Below, one piece after another: positions 35,288 to 42,651 of a stretch of 64,000 nucleotides of DNA (its first letter is position 1; the number at the start of each line of letters is the position of its first letter). The stretch spans positions 88,662-152,661 of the forward strand of contig NZ_QOHF01000012.1 of NCBI RefSeq assembly GCF_003319115.1, in the 5' to 3' direction. This DNA comes from Geodermatophilus sp. TF02-6 (GTDB lineage Bacteria > Actinomycetota > Actinomycetes > Mycobacteriales > Geodermatophilaceae). The notes under the pieces were generated by a model that was not told where the DNA came from, searched no databases, and worked only from the letters and a program-made list of their open reading frames with translations. Both the position numbers and the translations under genes were made by a program.

Positions 35288-35310
35288 GGAAAGGAACCGC
35301 CATCCTTTCC
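35288..35310. promoter_or_regulatory. Inverted repeat upstream of the membrane protein/regulator pair
   Basis: Perfect arms GGAAAGGA (35288-35295) and TCCTTTCC (35303-35310) with a 7-base loop, ending 3 bases before the GTG at 35314. It may be an operator for the winged-helix regulator encoded by the second gene, or an RNA hairpin covering the start. It is AT-richer than its surroundings. Confidence 0.55.
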
Positions 35311-35313
35311 GCT

Positions 35314-35781
35314 GTGGAAAGCAACGACCTGACCGACCCCGCGGCCGCGGCCGCCGACCTCACCGCGCTCCGGGACGCCCGGGAGGCCCTGATCGAGCGG
35401 GTGCAGCCGCCCTGGTGGTACTCCCCGGCGACCGGCGTCGTGGTCTTCCTGCTGCTGGGCTCGATCTCCCTGCACGGCGTGGGGCCGTGGCAGTTCGTCG
35501 CCAGCGGACTCGGCCTCGCCCTGCTGTGGTGGCTCGTCGCCGCGTACAAGCGCAGCACCGGCGTGTGGGTCAGCGGCTTTCGACCCGGTCGCACGCGGCG
35601 GACCATCCGGGTCTGGGTGGCCGGCTACGCCGTCGTGGTCGCGCTCGCCGCTCTGGCCGAGTTCGGATTCGGCTGGCGCGGGGCCATGGCGGTCGCCGGC
35701 GCCGTCCTCGGGGTCGTCCTCCACTTCATCAACGACTGGTGGATGCGCGTCTACGCCGCCGAGCTGCGGGAACAGCCGTGA
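35314..35781 (+). CDS. Four-helix membrane protein of unknown function
   Basis: A 155-residue protein with four predicted helices: SPATGVVVFLLLGSISLHGV, FVASGLGLALLWWLVAAY, VWVAGYAVVVALAALAEFG and AVAGAVLGVVLHFINDWW. I do not recognise a family with certainty. It overlaps the next gene, a winged-helix regulator, by GTGA; such membrane protein plus regulator pairs are common in actinobacteria. Start GTG 35314 gives the first residues VESNDLTD. It is divergent from the riboswitch-led operon. Confidence 0.72.
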   Translation: MESNDLTDPAAAAADLTALRDAREALIERVQPPWWYSPATGVVVFLLLGSISLHGVGPWQFVASGLGLALLWWLVAAYKRSTGVWVSGFRPGRTRRTIRVWVAGYAVVVALAALAEFGFGWRGAMAVAGAVLGVVLHFINDWWMRVYAAELREQP

Positions 35782-36071
35782 CCACCGTGGCGCCGCGGTT
35801 CGACGTGGTCATCCACCCGCCGCCGCGGCTGCAGGTCTGCGGCCTGCTCGCCGCCGTCGACACGATGGACTTCGCCACCGTGCGCGACAGCCTGGGGGTC
35901 AGCGACTCGGTGCTGTCCAAGCACGTCAAGCAGCTGGAGGAGGCCGGGTACGTGCGGGTCCGCAAGGCCACCCGCGCCTCCCGGATGCGCACCAGCCTGG
36001 CCCTGACCGCCGCCGGCCGGGCCGCCTTCGACGCGCACGTCGCCGAGCTGCGCCGGATCACCGGCGGCTAG
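35778..36071 (+). CDS. Winged-helix transcriptional regulator (MarR-like, short)
   Basis: A 97-residue single-domain DNA-binding protein. It has the helix pattern FATVRDSLGVSDSVLSKHVKQ, with SVLSKHVKQLEEAGYV as recognition helix and wing, and LALTAAGRAAFDAHVAEL at the end. This is the short winged-helix group that includes many regulators encoded beside a small membrane protein. Ligand unknown. A nested family A repeat begins directly after the stop. Confidence 0.85.
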   Translation: MTTVAPRFDVVIHPPPRLQVCGLLAAVDTMDFATVRDSLGVSDSVLSKHVKQLEEAGYVRVRKATRASRMRTSLALTAAGRAAFDAHVAELRRITGG

Positions 36072-36190
36072 GAGAAGGACCCCTCTGCCCCCCACCGGAG
36101 AAGGACCCCGTCCTCCTCACCCCTCGCAGGCTCGGGGTGAGCCTCGGGACGGGGCCGCGGCGGGACCCTGCAGAGGGGCCGTGCCCGGGA
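36069..36190 (+). repeat. Family A structured repeat, clearly nested (locus 6)
   Basis: Outer stem CCCCTCTGC (36080-36088) pairs with GCAGAGGGG (36170-36178). In its loop is a second complete element: CCCCGTCC (36106-36113) with GGACGGGG (36147-36154), enclosing CTCACCCC (36116-36123) with GGGGTGAG (36134-36141). All pairs are perfect. It starts 2 bases after the regulator's stop codon. Confidence 0.9.
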
Positions 36191-36223
36191 GGGGCCGCCG
36201 GGCAGGCTGGTGCGGCGGGCAGA

Positions 36224-37294
36224 GTGGTGGGGGTGGGCGGGACGGGGCGGATCGTCCGGGTGGCGGACGCGGCGCTCGTCGCCGTCGCCGCGCTGGCTGC
36301 CACGCTGGCCTTCGACGTCCTCGACCTGCCATCGCCGTCGCTCTTCGGCGGCCTGGTCGCCGGCCTGGTGCGCGGCCTGGCCGGCCGGTGGCGGCCAGCC
36401 GTCCCGCGCCCGGTCACGACGGCGGCCCAGGCGCTGATCGGGATCTCCATCGGGGCGCTGGTCGACCTGGGGACGCTGGCCGCGATCGGGCGGAACTGGC
36501 TGCCTGTCCTGCTGGTCACCGCCGGCACGCTCGTGCTGACCGTCCTGGCCGGGCTGCTCATGCGCCTGCAACCGGGGATCAGCCCGGTGACCGGCGCGTT
36601 CGCGATGATCGCCGGCGGCGCGTCGGGCGTCACCGCCATGGCGCGGGAGCTGGGCGCCGACGACCGGATGGTCGCCGTCCTGCAGTACCTGCGGGTGCTG
36701 ATCATCGTCGTCCTCATGCCGATCGCGGCGACGGCGCTGTTCGGCGCGGCACCCGGCTCCGGGGGGACGACGGTCGACGACGCCGGCCCCGGCTGGCCGG
36801 CCGGGCTGCTGTTCGCGGCGGTCTGCCTGCTGGCCGGGGTGCCGCTGGCCCGCCTGCTGCACGTGCCCGTGCCCGCGCTGCTCGGGCCGATGCTGGTGGC
36901 AGCGACGCTGGACCTCAGCGGGCTGTCGCGGGAGGCGCAGGTGCCGGCGCCGCTGGAGGTGGCGGCGTTCCTGGTGATCGGCCTGATGGTCGGCCTGAAC
37001 TTCACCCGCGAGAGCCTGCGCACCATCGGGCGGGCGCTCCCGCTGGCGCTGGTGCTCATCCTGGGCCTCATCGCGGCGTGCGCGGGCCTGGGCGGGGTGC
37101 TCGCCGCCACCACCGGGGCCAGCGCGCTCGACGGCTACCTGGCCACCACCCCCGGCGGGCTGTACGCGGTGCTCGCCACCGCCCAGGACGGCGGCGCCGA
37201 CGCCACCTTCGTGCTCGCCGTCCAGGTGCTGCGGCTGTTCGTGATGCTGCTGTCGGCGCCGCTGCTGGCTCGCTGGCTGCGCCGCGCCGGCTGA
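36224..37294 (+). CDS. AbrB-family membrane protein (probable transporter)
   Basis: A 356-residue membrane protein with about ten helices and two related halves, each with a conserved core: ALIGISIGALVDLGTL and the GASGVTAMARELGAD loop in the first, VIGLMVGLNFTRESL and GGLYAVLATAQDGGAD in the second. This internal duplication and the GG(A/L)-ATA motifs mark the AbrB family (once called ammonia monooxygenase). Function in bacteria is not settled. Several GTG starts lie between 36224 and 36233; the exact one is uncertain. Confidence 0.85.
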   Translation: MVGVGGTGRIVRVADAALVAVAALAATLAFDVLDLPSPSLFGGLVAGLVRGLAGRWRPAVPRPVTTAAQALIGISIGALVDLGTLAAIGRNWLPVLLVTAGTLVLTVLAGLLMRLQPGISPVTGAFAMIAGGASGVTAMARELGADDRMVAVLQYLRVLIIVVLMPIAATALFGAAPGSGGTTVDDAGPGWPAGLLFAAVCLLAGVPLARLLHVPVPALLGPMLVAATLDLSGLSREAQVPAPLEVAAFLVIGLMVGLNFTRESLRTIGRALPLALVLILGLIAACAGLGGVLAATTGASALDGYLATTPGGLYAVLATAQDGGADATFVLAVQVLRLFVMLLSAPLLARWLRRAG

Positions 37295-37353
37295 CGGGGA
37301 GTCCGCGGCGTCGTCGGGCGCTGCGCGCCTACCCTTGCCGGGGCGCCAGGGAG

Positions 37354-37707
37354 GTGGGGGAGCTGTCCGAGGACACGACCGGCAGGGACGTCGGCACGCA
37401 GGACATCGGCACGGAGGATGTCGGCACGGAGGACGTCGGCACTGAGGACGTCGGCACGGAGGACGCCGGCACGGAGGACGCCGGCACGGAGGACGCCGTG
37501 CTGCTCTTCGTCGGCGGCCCGCTCGACGGGCGGGTGGAGATCCGGGAGGCGCGGCACGGTGAGCCGCTGCCGACGATCACCCACGTCCACCTGCACGGCG
37601 GCCCGAAGGTCGTGCACCGCTACGACCTGACCACGCTCACCGGCACCTCGGGGATCTACACCGTCCGACCGCGGCAGAACGTCCGCGACCGGTCGGTCGC
37701 CGACTGA
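37354..37707 (+). CDS. Small protein with GTED(V/A) tandem repeats
   Basis: A 117-residue cytoplasmic protein. The N-terminal part, about residues 10-48, consists of seven or eight five-residue acidic repeats (GTEDV, GTEDA, GTQDI). The C-terminal 70 residues form a compact domain (LLFVGGPLDGRVEIR, THVHLHGGPKVVHRYDL) of unknown function. The repeats come from a 15-base minisatellite. The domain resembles short actinobacterial hypothetical proteins with GGPLDG motifs. The GTG at 37354 follows CCAGGGAG. Confidence 0.7.
   Translation: MGELSEDTTGRDVGTQDIGTEDVGTEDVGTEDVGTEDAGTEDAGTEDAVLLFVGGPLDGRVEIREARHGEPLPTITHVHLHGGPKVVHRYDLTTLTGTSGIYTVRPRQNVRDRSVAD
37391..37500 (+). repeat. 15-base coding minisatellite
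   Basis: About seven copies of a 15-base unit of the form GGCACGGAGGACGTC with a few substitutions (GCAGGACATC, GAGGATGTC, ACTGAGGACGTC). Each copy adds one GTEDV/A to the protein, so changes in copy number keep the frame. Confidence 0.9.
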
Positions 37708-37720
37708 CCGGAGCCCTCCG

Positions 37721-37747
37721 ATCCGTCACCCCGGATGGCTGACGGAT
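37721..37747 (+). terminator. Hairpin after the GTED-repeat gene
   Basis: ATCCGTCA (37721-37728) and TGACGGAT (37740-37747) form a perfect 8-base stem with an 11-base loop, 14 bases past the stop. No U-tract follows, so termination is inferred. Confidence 0.55.
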
Positions 37748-37833
37748 GACACGGGTGGCGCGCTCCGCCGGCTGACACGGTTGGCACGTGACCGAGAACG
37801 GCCGTGGGCCGCAGGCGGGCGAGGACGCCGGCC

Positions 37834-38304
37834 GTGCGTGACGCCCTGCTCCTGCCGCACGTCGCAGCCGGGACGGCGGGCCTCCTGCTGGGCCCGCTCT
37901 GGCTCGCCGCCCGCCTGCGCGGGCTCCCCGACCGAGGGCTCGCCGGGGCCTACCAGCTCGCCGTCGCGGTGGTCGCGGTCAGCGGCGCCGTCCTCGCCCT
38001 GGTGGCACCGGGGCTGGCCTGGCTGCTCCCGGTGGCCGGGCTGACCGGTGGGCTGGCGGTGGCCGGGGCGCTCGCGCGCCGGCGGGCGTGGCCGCACTGG
38101 CCCACCCTCCAGCCGCACCTGCTCGGCGGCTCGTACACCGCGCTGGTGACCGGCGCGCTCGTCGCGTCCACGGGGAACCCGGTGTGGTGGGTGCTGCCGG
38201 CGCTCGCCGCCCAGCCGCCGATCGCCGTCGCCAAGCGCCGGCTGCGGGCCGGGTCGGTCGAGGCCTCGCCCGCTCACCTGCGGCGGAGCACGACGCCGAG
38301 GTAG
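37834..38304 (+). CDS. Membrane protein, possibly DUF2306-like
   Basis: A 156-residue protein with about four helices. The first has HVAAGTAGLLLGPLWLA, a pattern that recalls the His/Gly/Pro motif of DUF2306 membrane proteins; the third starts HLLGGSYTALVTGALVAST. It ends in a basic tail (RRLRAGSVEASPAHLRRSTTPR). Function unknown. Its last 31 bases overlap the convergent methyltransferase gene. GTG 37834 is chosen; GTG 37804 would add ten Arg-rich residues. Confidence 0.62.
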   Translation: MRDALLLPHVAAGTAGLLLGPLWLAARLRGLPDRGLAGAYQLAVAVVAVSGAVLALVAPGLAWLLPVAGLTGGLAVAGALARRRAWPHWPTLQPHLLGGSYTALVTGALVASTGNPVWWVLPALAAQPPIAVAKRRLRAGSVEASPAHLRRSTTPR

Positions 38305-39005
38305 CCGAACTCGTCGCCGTGCGCCCGGCGGACGTCGATCTCCGTCCGGGCCTCGGCCAGCACCGCCGCCGTCGCGGCGTCCGGGTCGGGCCAGCCGTCG
38401 ATCGCCGCCTCCAGCGGCCGGTGGTACTCGTCCACCCAGTCGGAGTCGGGCAGCAGGTGGGCCGCCAGGACGTCGTAGCCGGCCGCTCGGGCCGCTGTGA
38501 CGGTCGCCGCCTCGTCGCGCATCGCCGGGTACGCCGCCCAGAACCCGCGGGCCTCGTCGGAGGGCGAGGCGGTGGTCCAGACGGCGTCGGTGAGGACCAG
38601 CACCCCGCCGGGGCGGAGCAGTCTGCGCCAGTCCCGCAGCGCGGCGTCGACGCCCATGAGGTACGCGGCGCCCTCGCACCAGAGCAGGTCGAAGACGGCG
38701 TCGGCGTGGGGCAGCGCGGTCATCGACGCGCGCTCGACGGCGACCCGGTCGCAGAGCCCGGCGTCGGTGGCCGCGCGACGGACCCGGTGCAGGAACGGCT
38801 CGTGCAGGTCGACGGCGGTGACCCGGGCGCCGGCGGCCGCGAGCACCAGCGACGCCCGCCCGGGGCCGCACCCGATGTCGAGGACCCGCGGTGCCGCGGG
38901 GAGTGGGCGGGCGAGGTCGAGCAGGGTGCGGGTGGTCGCGTCCGAGCCCACCCCCTCGCGGGGGAGGTCGCGGTGCAGGGTCCAGAAGACCTCGGTGGCG
39001 TCCAT
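38274..39005 (-). CDS. Class I SAM-dependent methyltransferase
   Basis: A 243-residue methyltransferase. Motif I is VLDIGCGPGRASLVL, the acidic end of the second strand is VTAVDLHEP, and the post-motif block is DLLWCEGAAYLMG followed by LLRPGGVLVLTDAVW. Long C-terminal helices (residues 165-240) probably form a substrate cap. Substrate unknown. It overlaps a convergent gene by 31 bases. Start ATG 39005; a small gene of unknown function follows upstream by 5 bases. Confidence 0.87.
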   Translation of the reverse strand: MDATEVFWTLHRDLPREGVGSDATTRTLLDLARPLPAAPRVLDIGCGPGRASLVLAAAGARVTAVDLHEPFLHRVRRAATDAGLCDRVAVERASMTALPHADAVFDLLWCEGAAYLMGVDAALRDWRRLLRPGGVLVLTDAVWTTASPSDEARGFWAAYPAMRDEAATVTAARAAGYDVLAAHLLPDSDWVDEYHRPLEAAIDGWPDPDAATAAVLAEARTEIDVRRAHGDEFGYLGVVLRRR

Positions 39006-39010
39006 GCCGG

Positions 39011-39316
39011 TCAGCAGCGGTGCAACCGTCGTGCCGCGGCCACGACGTGATCGAACACCGCGCGGTCGAGGGCGGCCCCCATCCGGCGGGCGGCGTCCAC
39101 GGGCACCACCAGCAACCGGTCCAGCCGCACCTCGCTCGGGCGGCCGCGGGAGTCCCAGCCGCCGCGGCCGACGTCCCGCAGGCCGTCGGGCAGGTCGTGC
39201 ACGCCGGCGGGCCGCGGGGTGCCGGGCGGTCCCGCCGTCCGGCGCGGGCGGGCGGCCGGCCGCAGCGCCGCGCGCACGAGGGTCGAGAGCCTGCGTCCGA
39301 GGGAGGGGCCTGCCAT
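39011..39316 (-). CDS. Hypothetical protein
   Basis: A 101-residue frame with no recognised domain. The N-terminal 40 residues are basic and Pro-rich; the C-terminal half (PSEVRLDRLLVVPVDAARRM, ALDRAVFDHVVAAARRLHR) looks amphipathic-helical and coding-like. It starts at ATG 39316 and ends 5 bases before the methyltransferase, so the two may be co-transcribed. It could still be a chance frame in GC-rich DNA. Confidence 0.45.
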   Translation of the reverse strand: MAGPSLGRRLSTLVRAALRPAARPRRTAGPPGTPRPAGVHDLPDGLRDVGRGGWDSRGRPSEVRLDRLLVVPVDAARRMGAALDRAVFDHVVAAARRLHRC

Positions 39317-39488
39317 GGCGGCACGGTACGGCGGCCGGCCGTGTCGGCTGTGCCGGCGTGCACCTCGTGGATCACGTGGATCACGTGCTCACCATCTGGT
39401 CACGGCAGCGGTTCGGACTGCCGAGCGGAGGGAACCACGGGTCCACGGGGGCGGGTCACGGGGGCTCCTCCCGGGACAGGGAGGCACG

Positions 39489-39686
39489 ATGACCTCGGCC
39501 CAGCCCGTTCCGCCACCGGCACCGCGTTCGCGGGAGGTGAGGGCCAGCGTGCTCGCGGCCTTCCAGCTGGTGGAGGACGCCCGCTACCTCGGCACCGACC
39601 GGCGCCGGCGCGCCGGACGCCGACGGTCTCTCGCCGAACGCACCGTCGCCTCCCGCCGGCTGGCCCGGGACCTGCGAGCGGGCTGA
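39489..39686 (+). CDS. Small basic hypothetical protein
   Basis: A 65-residue soluble protein. A Pro-rich N-terminus is followed by a probable helix (VRASVLAAFQLVEDARYLG) and a very basic tail ([20 protein letters not shown]). A good ribosome-binding site (GGGACAGGGAGGC) precedes the ATG at 39489. It may bind nucleic acid because of its charge, but no family is recognised. A family A repeat begins right after its stop. Confidence 0.55.
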   Translation: MTSAQPVPPPAPRSREVRASVLAAFQLVEDARYLGTDRRRRAGRRRSLAERTVASRRLARDLRAG

Positions 39687-39687
39687 G

Positions 39688-39765
39688 GCCCCCTCCGGCC
39701 GCCTCCCGGGGCCGCCCCGAGCCGGCAAGGGGTGTGGGGCAGGGGGTCCTCTTCCGGGCGACTTC
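39688..39765 (-). repeat. Family A structured repeat (locus 7)
   Basis: On the plus strand GGCCCCCTCCGG follows the preceding stop codon and the element ends in GGGGCAGGGGGTCCTC. The inner part (CCGCCCCGAGCCGGCAAGGGG) is degenerate. Because it points away from the gene before it, it more likely belongs to the promoter side of the endonuclease Q gene. Confidence 0.65.
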
Positions 39766-39793
39766 GGCGGCGGGTCGGGGTACGAGGGTCCCC

Positions 39794-41095
39794 GTGACCT
39801 CGGCATACCACACGGACCTGCACATGCACTCCCGCTTCGCCTACGCGACGTCGCGCAACCTCACGCTGCCGGTGTTGGACGCGACCGCGCGGGAGAAGGG
39901 CGTGCGCGTGATGGGGACCGGCGACTTCACCCACCCCGCGTGGTTCGAGGAGTTGCGCACCCAACTCGTGCCGGCTCCCGAGGAGGGTCTGCACGTGCGC
40001 CGCGACGCCGACCAGCACGCCGCCACCCGGTTCCTGCTCAGCGTCGAGGTCTCCTGCGTCTACCGCCAGGGCGGCCGGGCACGACGGATCCACGTCCTCG
40101 TGATGCTGCCGACCCTGCCGGCCGCGGCGGCGTTCACCCGCGCCCTGGAGGAACGCGGCGCCGACCTCGGCATCGACGGGCGGCCGACGCTCGGGCTGAG
40201 CGCGAAGGCCGTCGCCGAACTCGCCCTCACCGTGGAGCCGACCGCGCTCGTCGTACCCGCCCACGTGTGGACGCCGTGGTTCGGAGCGCTGGGGTCGAAG
40301 TCCGGCTTCGACTCCCTCGCCGAGTGCTTCGAGGACCTCGTCCCGCAGGTCCTCGCGGCCGAGACGGGGCTGTCCGCCGACCCGGCCATGTGCTGGCAGG
40401 TGAGCTCCCTGGACGCCGTGGCGCTGCTGTCCAGTTCCGACGCGCACGGACCGCGCACCGTCGCCCGCGAGACCACCCGGCTGGAGGGCGAGCTGTCCTA
40501 CCCCGGCATCCGCGAGGCGTTCCGCACCGGCTCGCCCGCCCGCGCCGCGGAGCGCGCGGCCGCACCGACCCGGCTGGCCGGGACCGTCGAGTTCTACCCG
40601 GCCGAGGGCAAGTACCACCTCGACGGCCACCGGGAGCACGGGGTCCGGATGACGCCGGCGCAGCGCAGAGCCGCCGGCGGGCGGTGCCCCGTCTGCGGCA
40701 AGCCGGTCACGGTGGGGGTCCTGTCGCGGGTCGAGGAGCTCGCCGACCGCCCGGTCGGCACCCGGCCGGAGGGGGCGCCCGGGTTCCGTTCGCTGGTGCC
40801 GCTGGACGAGGTGCTGGCCGCGGCCCTCGGCGTCCGGCCGGCCGCCAAGCGGGTGGCCACGGCGCGCGCCCGGCTGCTCGAGGCCTTCGGCGACGAGCTG
40901 TCGGTGCTCACCGAGGTCCCCCTGGCCGACGTCGAGGCCGCCGCCGGGGCGCGCGTGGCCGAGGGGATCGGCCGGGTGCGCGACGGCGAGGTGGACGTCG
41001 AGCCCGGCTACGACGGCCAGTTCGGTACCGTGCACGTCTTCCCCGCGGACGACGCTCCGGCGGCGGGCCCGCACCGGCAGGCCTCGAATCCGTAG
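39794..41095 (+). CDS. Endonuclease Q-family DNA repair nuclease
   Basis: A 433-residue protein that matches EndoQ over its whole length. The N-terminal PHP domain has DLHMHSRF (Asp10, His12, His14), MGTGDFTHPAW, PAHVWTPWF and SSSDAHGPRTV as metal-site motifs. A zinc-finger region follows, with YHLDGHREHGVRM and CPVCGKPVTVGV. EndoQ cuts DNA 5' of deaminated bases such as uracil, hypoxanthine and xanthine; it is best known from Thermococcales and some methanogens, with patchy bacterial homologues. Start GTG 39794. No partner genes overlap it. Confidence 0.9.
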   Translation: MTSAYHTDLHMHSRFAYATSRNLTLPVLDATAREKGVRVMGTGDFTHPAWFEELRTQLVPAPEEGLHVRRDADQHAATRFLLSVEVSCVYRQGGRARRIHVLVMLPTLPAAAAFTRALEERGADLGIDGRPTLGLSAKAVAELALTVEPTALVVPAHVWTPWFGALGSKSGFDSLAECFEDLVPQVLAAETGLSADPAMCWQVSSLDAVALLSSSDAHGPRTVARETTRLEGELSYPGIREAFRTGSPARAAERAAAPTRLAGTVEFYPAEGKYHLDGHREHGVRMTPAQRRAAGGRCPVCGKPVTVGVLSRVEELADRPVGTRPEGAPGFRSLVPLDEVLAAALGVRPAAKRVATARARLLEAFGDELSVLTEVPLADVEAAAGARVAEGIGRVRDGEVDVEPGYDGQFGTVHVFPADDAPAAGPHRQASNP

Positions 41096-41100
41096 CCGCC

Positions 41101-41160
41101 GCCCCGGGCCCCTGCAGGGGGCCAGGGACGGGGCCGTGGGGAGCAGGGGGTCCTTCCGCT
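41101..41160 (-). repeat. Family A structured repeat (locus 8)
   Basis: It lies between the convergent EndoQ and VOC genes. On the minus strand it begins GGAAGGACCCCCTGC beside the VOC stop and ends in CTGCAGGGGCCC. The outer stem CCCCTGC/GCAGGGG is perfect; the middle holds a fragment (ACGGCCCCGTCCC) of another unit. Confidence 0.75.
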
Positions 41161-41584
41161 AGGCGACGCAGAACTCGTTGCCCTCCGGGTCGGCGAGGGT
41201 GACCCACTCGAACGGCCCCTGGGCGGCCCGGTGGAGCTCGGTGGCACCCATCCCGAGCAGGCGGTCGACCTCGTCGTCCCGCCGCGCGGAGCCCACCCGG
41301 AGGTCCAGGTGCACCCGGTTCTTGACGGTCTTCGGCTCCGGGACCTGCTGGAACAGCACCCGCGGCCGCCCCGGGTCGGGTGAGGTGAGTGCCGCGCCCG
41401 AGCGCCACACCAGCGCCCCGCGGTGGGTCGTGGTGTCCGCCTCGGTCGCCGCCCCGGAGTCGACCATCCGGCGGATGAACGCCTCGTCCTGCGGCTCGAC
41501 CTGCCAGCCGAGGGCCTCGGCCCACCAGTCGGCCAACCGGTGCGGGTCGGCGCAGTCGATCACGATCTGCACGTCGGTCGCCAT
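41159..41584 (-). CDS. VOC-superfamily (glyoxalase-like) protein
   Basis: A 141-residue vicinal-oxygen-chelate fold protein. It opens with TDVQIVIDCADPHRLADWW, has RVHLDLRVGSARRDDEVDRL in the second module and closes with FEWVTLADPEGNEFCVA, typical of small actinobacterial VOC proteins. Such proteins may bind drugs or act as dioxygenases or isomerases. The metal-ligand positions are only partly evident, so no reaction can be named. Confidence 0.87.
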   Translation of the reverse strand: MATDVQIVIDCADPHRLADWWAEALGWQVEPQDEAFIRRMVDSGAATEADTTTHRGALVWRSGAALTSPDPGRPRVLFQQVPEPKTVKNRVHLDLRVGSARRDDEVDRLLGMGATELHRAAQGPFEWVTLADPEGNEFCVA

Positions 41585-41616
41585 GTGCGCACCGTAGGAC
41601 GGCGCACCGACGGAAC

Positions 41617-42228
41617 TCACAGCTCGCGGGCCAGCTCCGCGCGCATCTCCTCCTGCCCGGGCAGCGGGGTGGCGAGCCGGCAGTGGTCGCGCAGCACCTC
41701 GCCCAGCGACGGGAAGGACGAGCGCTCGACCTGCCGGCCGGCGTCCCACAGGCCCGAGCGCATGACCGCCTTGCCGCACTGGAAGTAGGCCCGCGAGACG
41801 GTGAGCACCAGCACCGAGCGCGGCGGGCGGCCGAACTCGGTCAGGTCCAGGCCGACGTCGTCCGGGCCCACGAGCGTCGTCGTCCCGAAGACCTTGAGGG
41901 TCTCCTCGAAGCCGGGGACGAAGAACAGCAGGGCCGCGCGGGGGTTGCCCACGGTGTTGCGCAGGCTGTCCACCCGGTTGTTGCCCTGCCGGTCGGGGAG
42001 GACGAGCGTCCGCTCGTCGAGGACCCTGGCGAACCCCGGGTCACCGCCGCGCGGGGAGACGTCGGGCCAGCCGTCGGGACCGGCGGTGGCCAGCGTGGCG
42101 AACGGCGACAGCGCGATGAAGGCGCGACAGTGCCGGTCGAGGCTGTCCACGACCTTGTCCCGCACCAGGTGCGACGGTTCCCGGTAGCTCGCGAGGACGG
42201 CGGCCCCGGTGGGGTCGGCGGCGGTCAT
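41617..42228 (-). CDS. Pyridoxamine 5'-phosphate oxidase-family flavoprotein (MSMEG_1061-like)
   Basis: A 203-residue split-barrel flavoprotein. FATLATAGPDGWPDVSPRGGDPGF and the LPDRQGNNRVDSLRN block are the usual FMN/substrate signatures of the MSMEG_1061 subgroup. A C-terminal AVMRSGLWDAG segment follows. These enzymes bind FMN or F420 and reduce or oxidise unknown small molecules. ATG start at 42228. It is divergent from the thioesterase gene. Confidence 0.87.
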   Translation of the reverse strand: MTAADPTGAAVLASYREPSHLVRDKVVDSLDRHCRAFIALSPFATLATAGPDGWPDVSPRGGDPGFARVLDERTLVLPDRQGNNRVDSLRNTVGNPRAALLFFVPGFEETLKVFGTTTLVGPDDVGLDLTEFGRPPRSVLVLTVSRAYFQCGKAVMRSGLWDAGRQVERSSFPSLGEVLRDHCRLATPLPGQEEMRAELAREL

Positions 42229-42261
42229 GGGGGCACGGTAGCCCGGCTACCCTGGCCCTCC

Positions 42262-42651
42262 GTGTCCGCACGGTGGAGCTCCCCGGTCCGGTACGTCGAG
42301 TGCGACCAGCAGGGCGTGGTGTTCAACAGCCACTACCTGACCTGGGCCGACGAGGCCTCCACCGCCTGGTGGGCCGCGCACGGCCTGCCCTGGGACGAGC
42401 TGGTCGCCCGCGGCGTCGACCCGGTGGTCAAGGCCAGCACGCTGGAGTGGAGGTCGTCGGCGCGCTGGGGCGACACGGTCACCGTGGACGCCGAGACCGA
42501 GCAGGTGGGCCGCACCAGCGTGACGGTCCGGTCCACCGTCCGCGTGGGCGAGCGGGTCTGCTGCGTCGTCCGGAACACCTACGTCTGCGTCGCCGACGGC
42601 GTCGCGGCCGCGTGGCCGGACGACGTCCGGGAGAAGCTCACCGCGGGCTGA
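42262..42651 (+). CDS. Hotdog-fold acyl-CoA thioesterase (4-HBT/YbgC type)
   Basis: A 129-residue hotdog protein. The catalytic motif [20 protein letters not shown] contains Asp and the following VVFNSHYL pattern of 4-hydroxybenzoyl-CoA thioesterase-like enzymes. A later strand [16 protein letters not shown] completes the fold. The acyl substrate cannot be told from sequence. The last 14 bases overlap the cobQ 3' end on the other strand. Confidence 0.88.
   Translation: MSARWSSPVRYVECDQQGVVFNSHYLTWADEASTAWWAAHGLPWDELVARGVDPVVKASTLEWRSSARWGDTVTVDAETEQVGRTSVTVRSTVRVGERVCCVVRNTYVCVADGVAAAWPDDVREKLTAG

Noticed and set aside
37391..37500. CRISPR-like array
   Set aside because: The 15-base repeats are contiguous with no spacers and lie inside a coding frame. 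No cas genes are present.
39370..39400. Direct repeat GTGGATCAC upstream of the small basic protein
   Set aside because: Only two copies, without symmetry or a regulator nearby; too short to call an operator.
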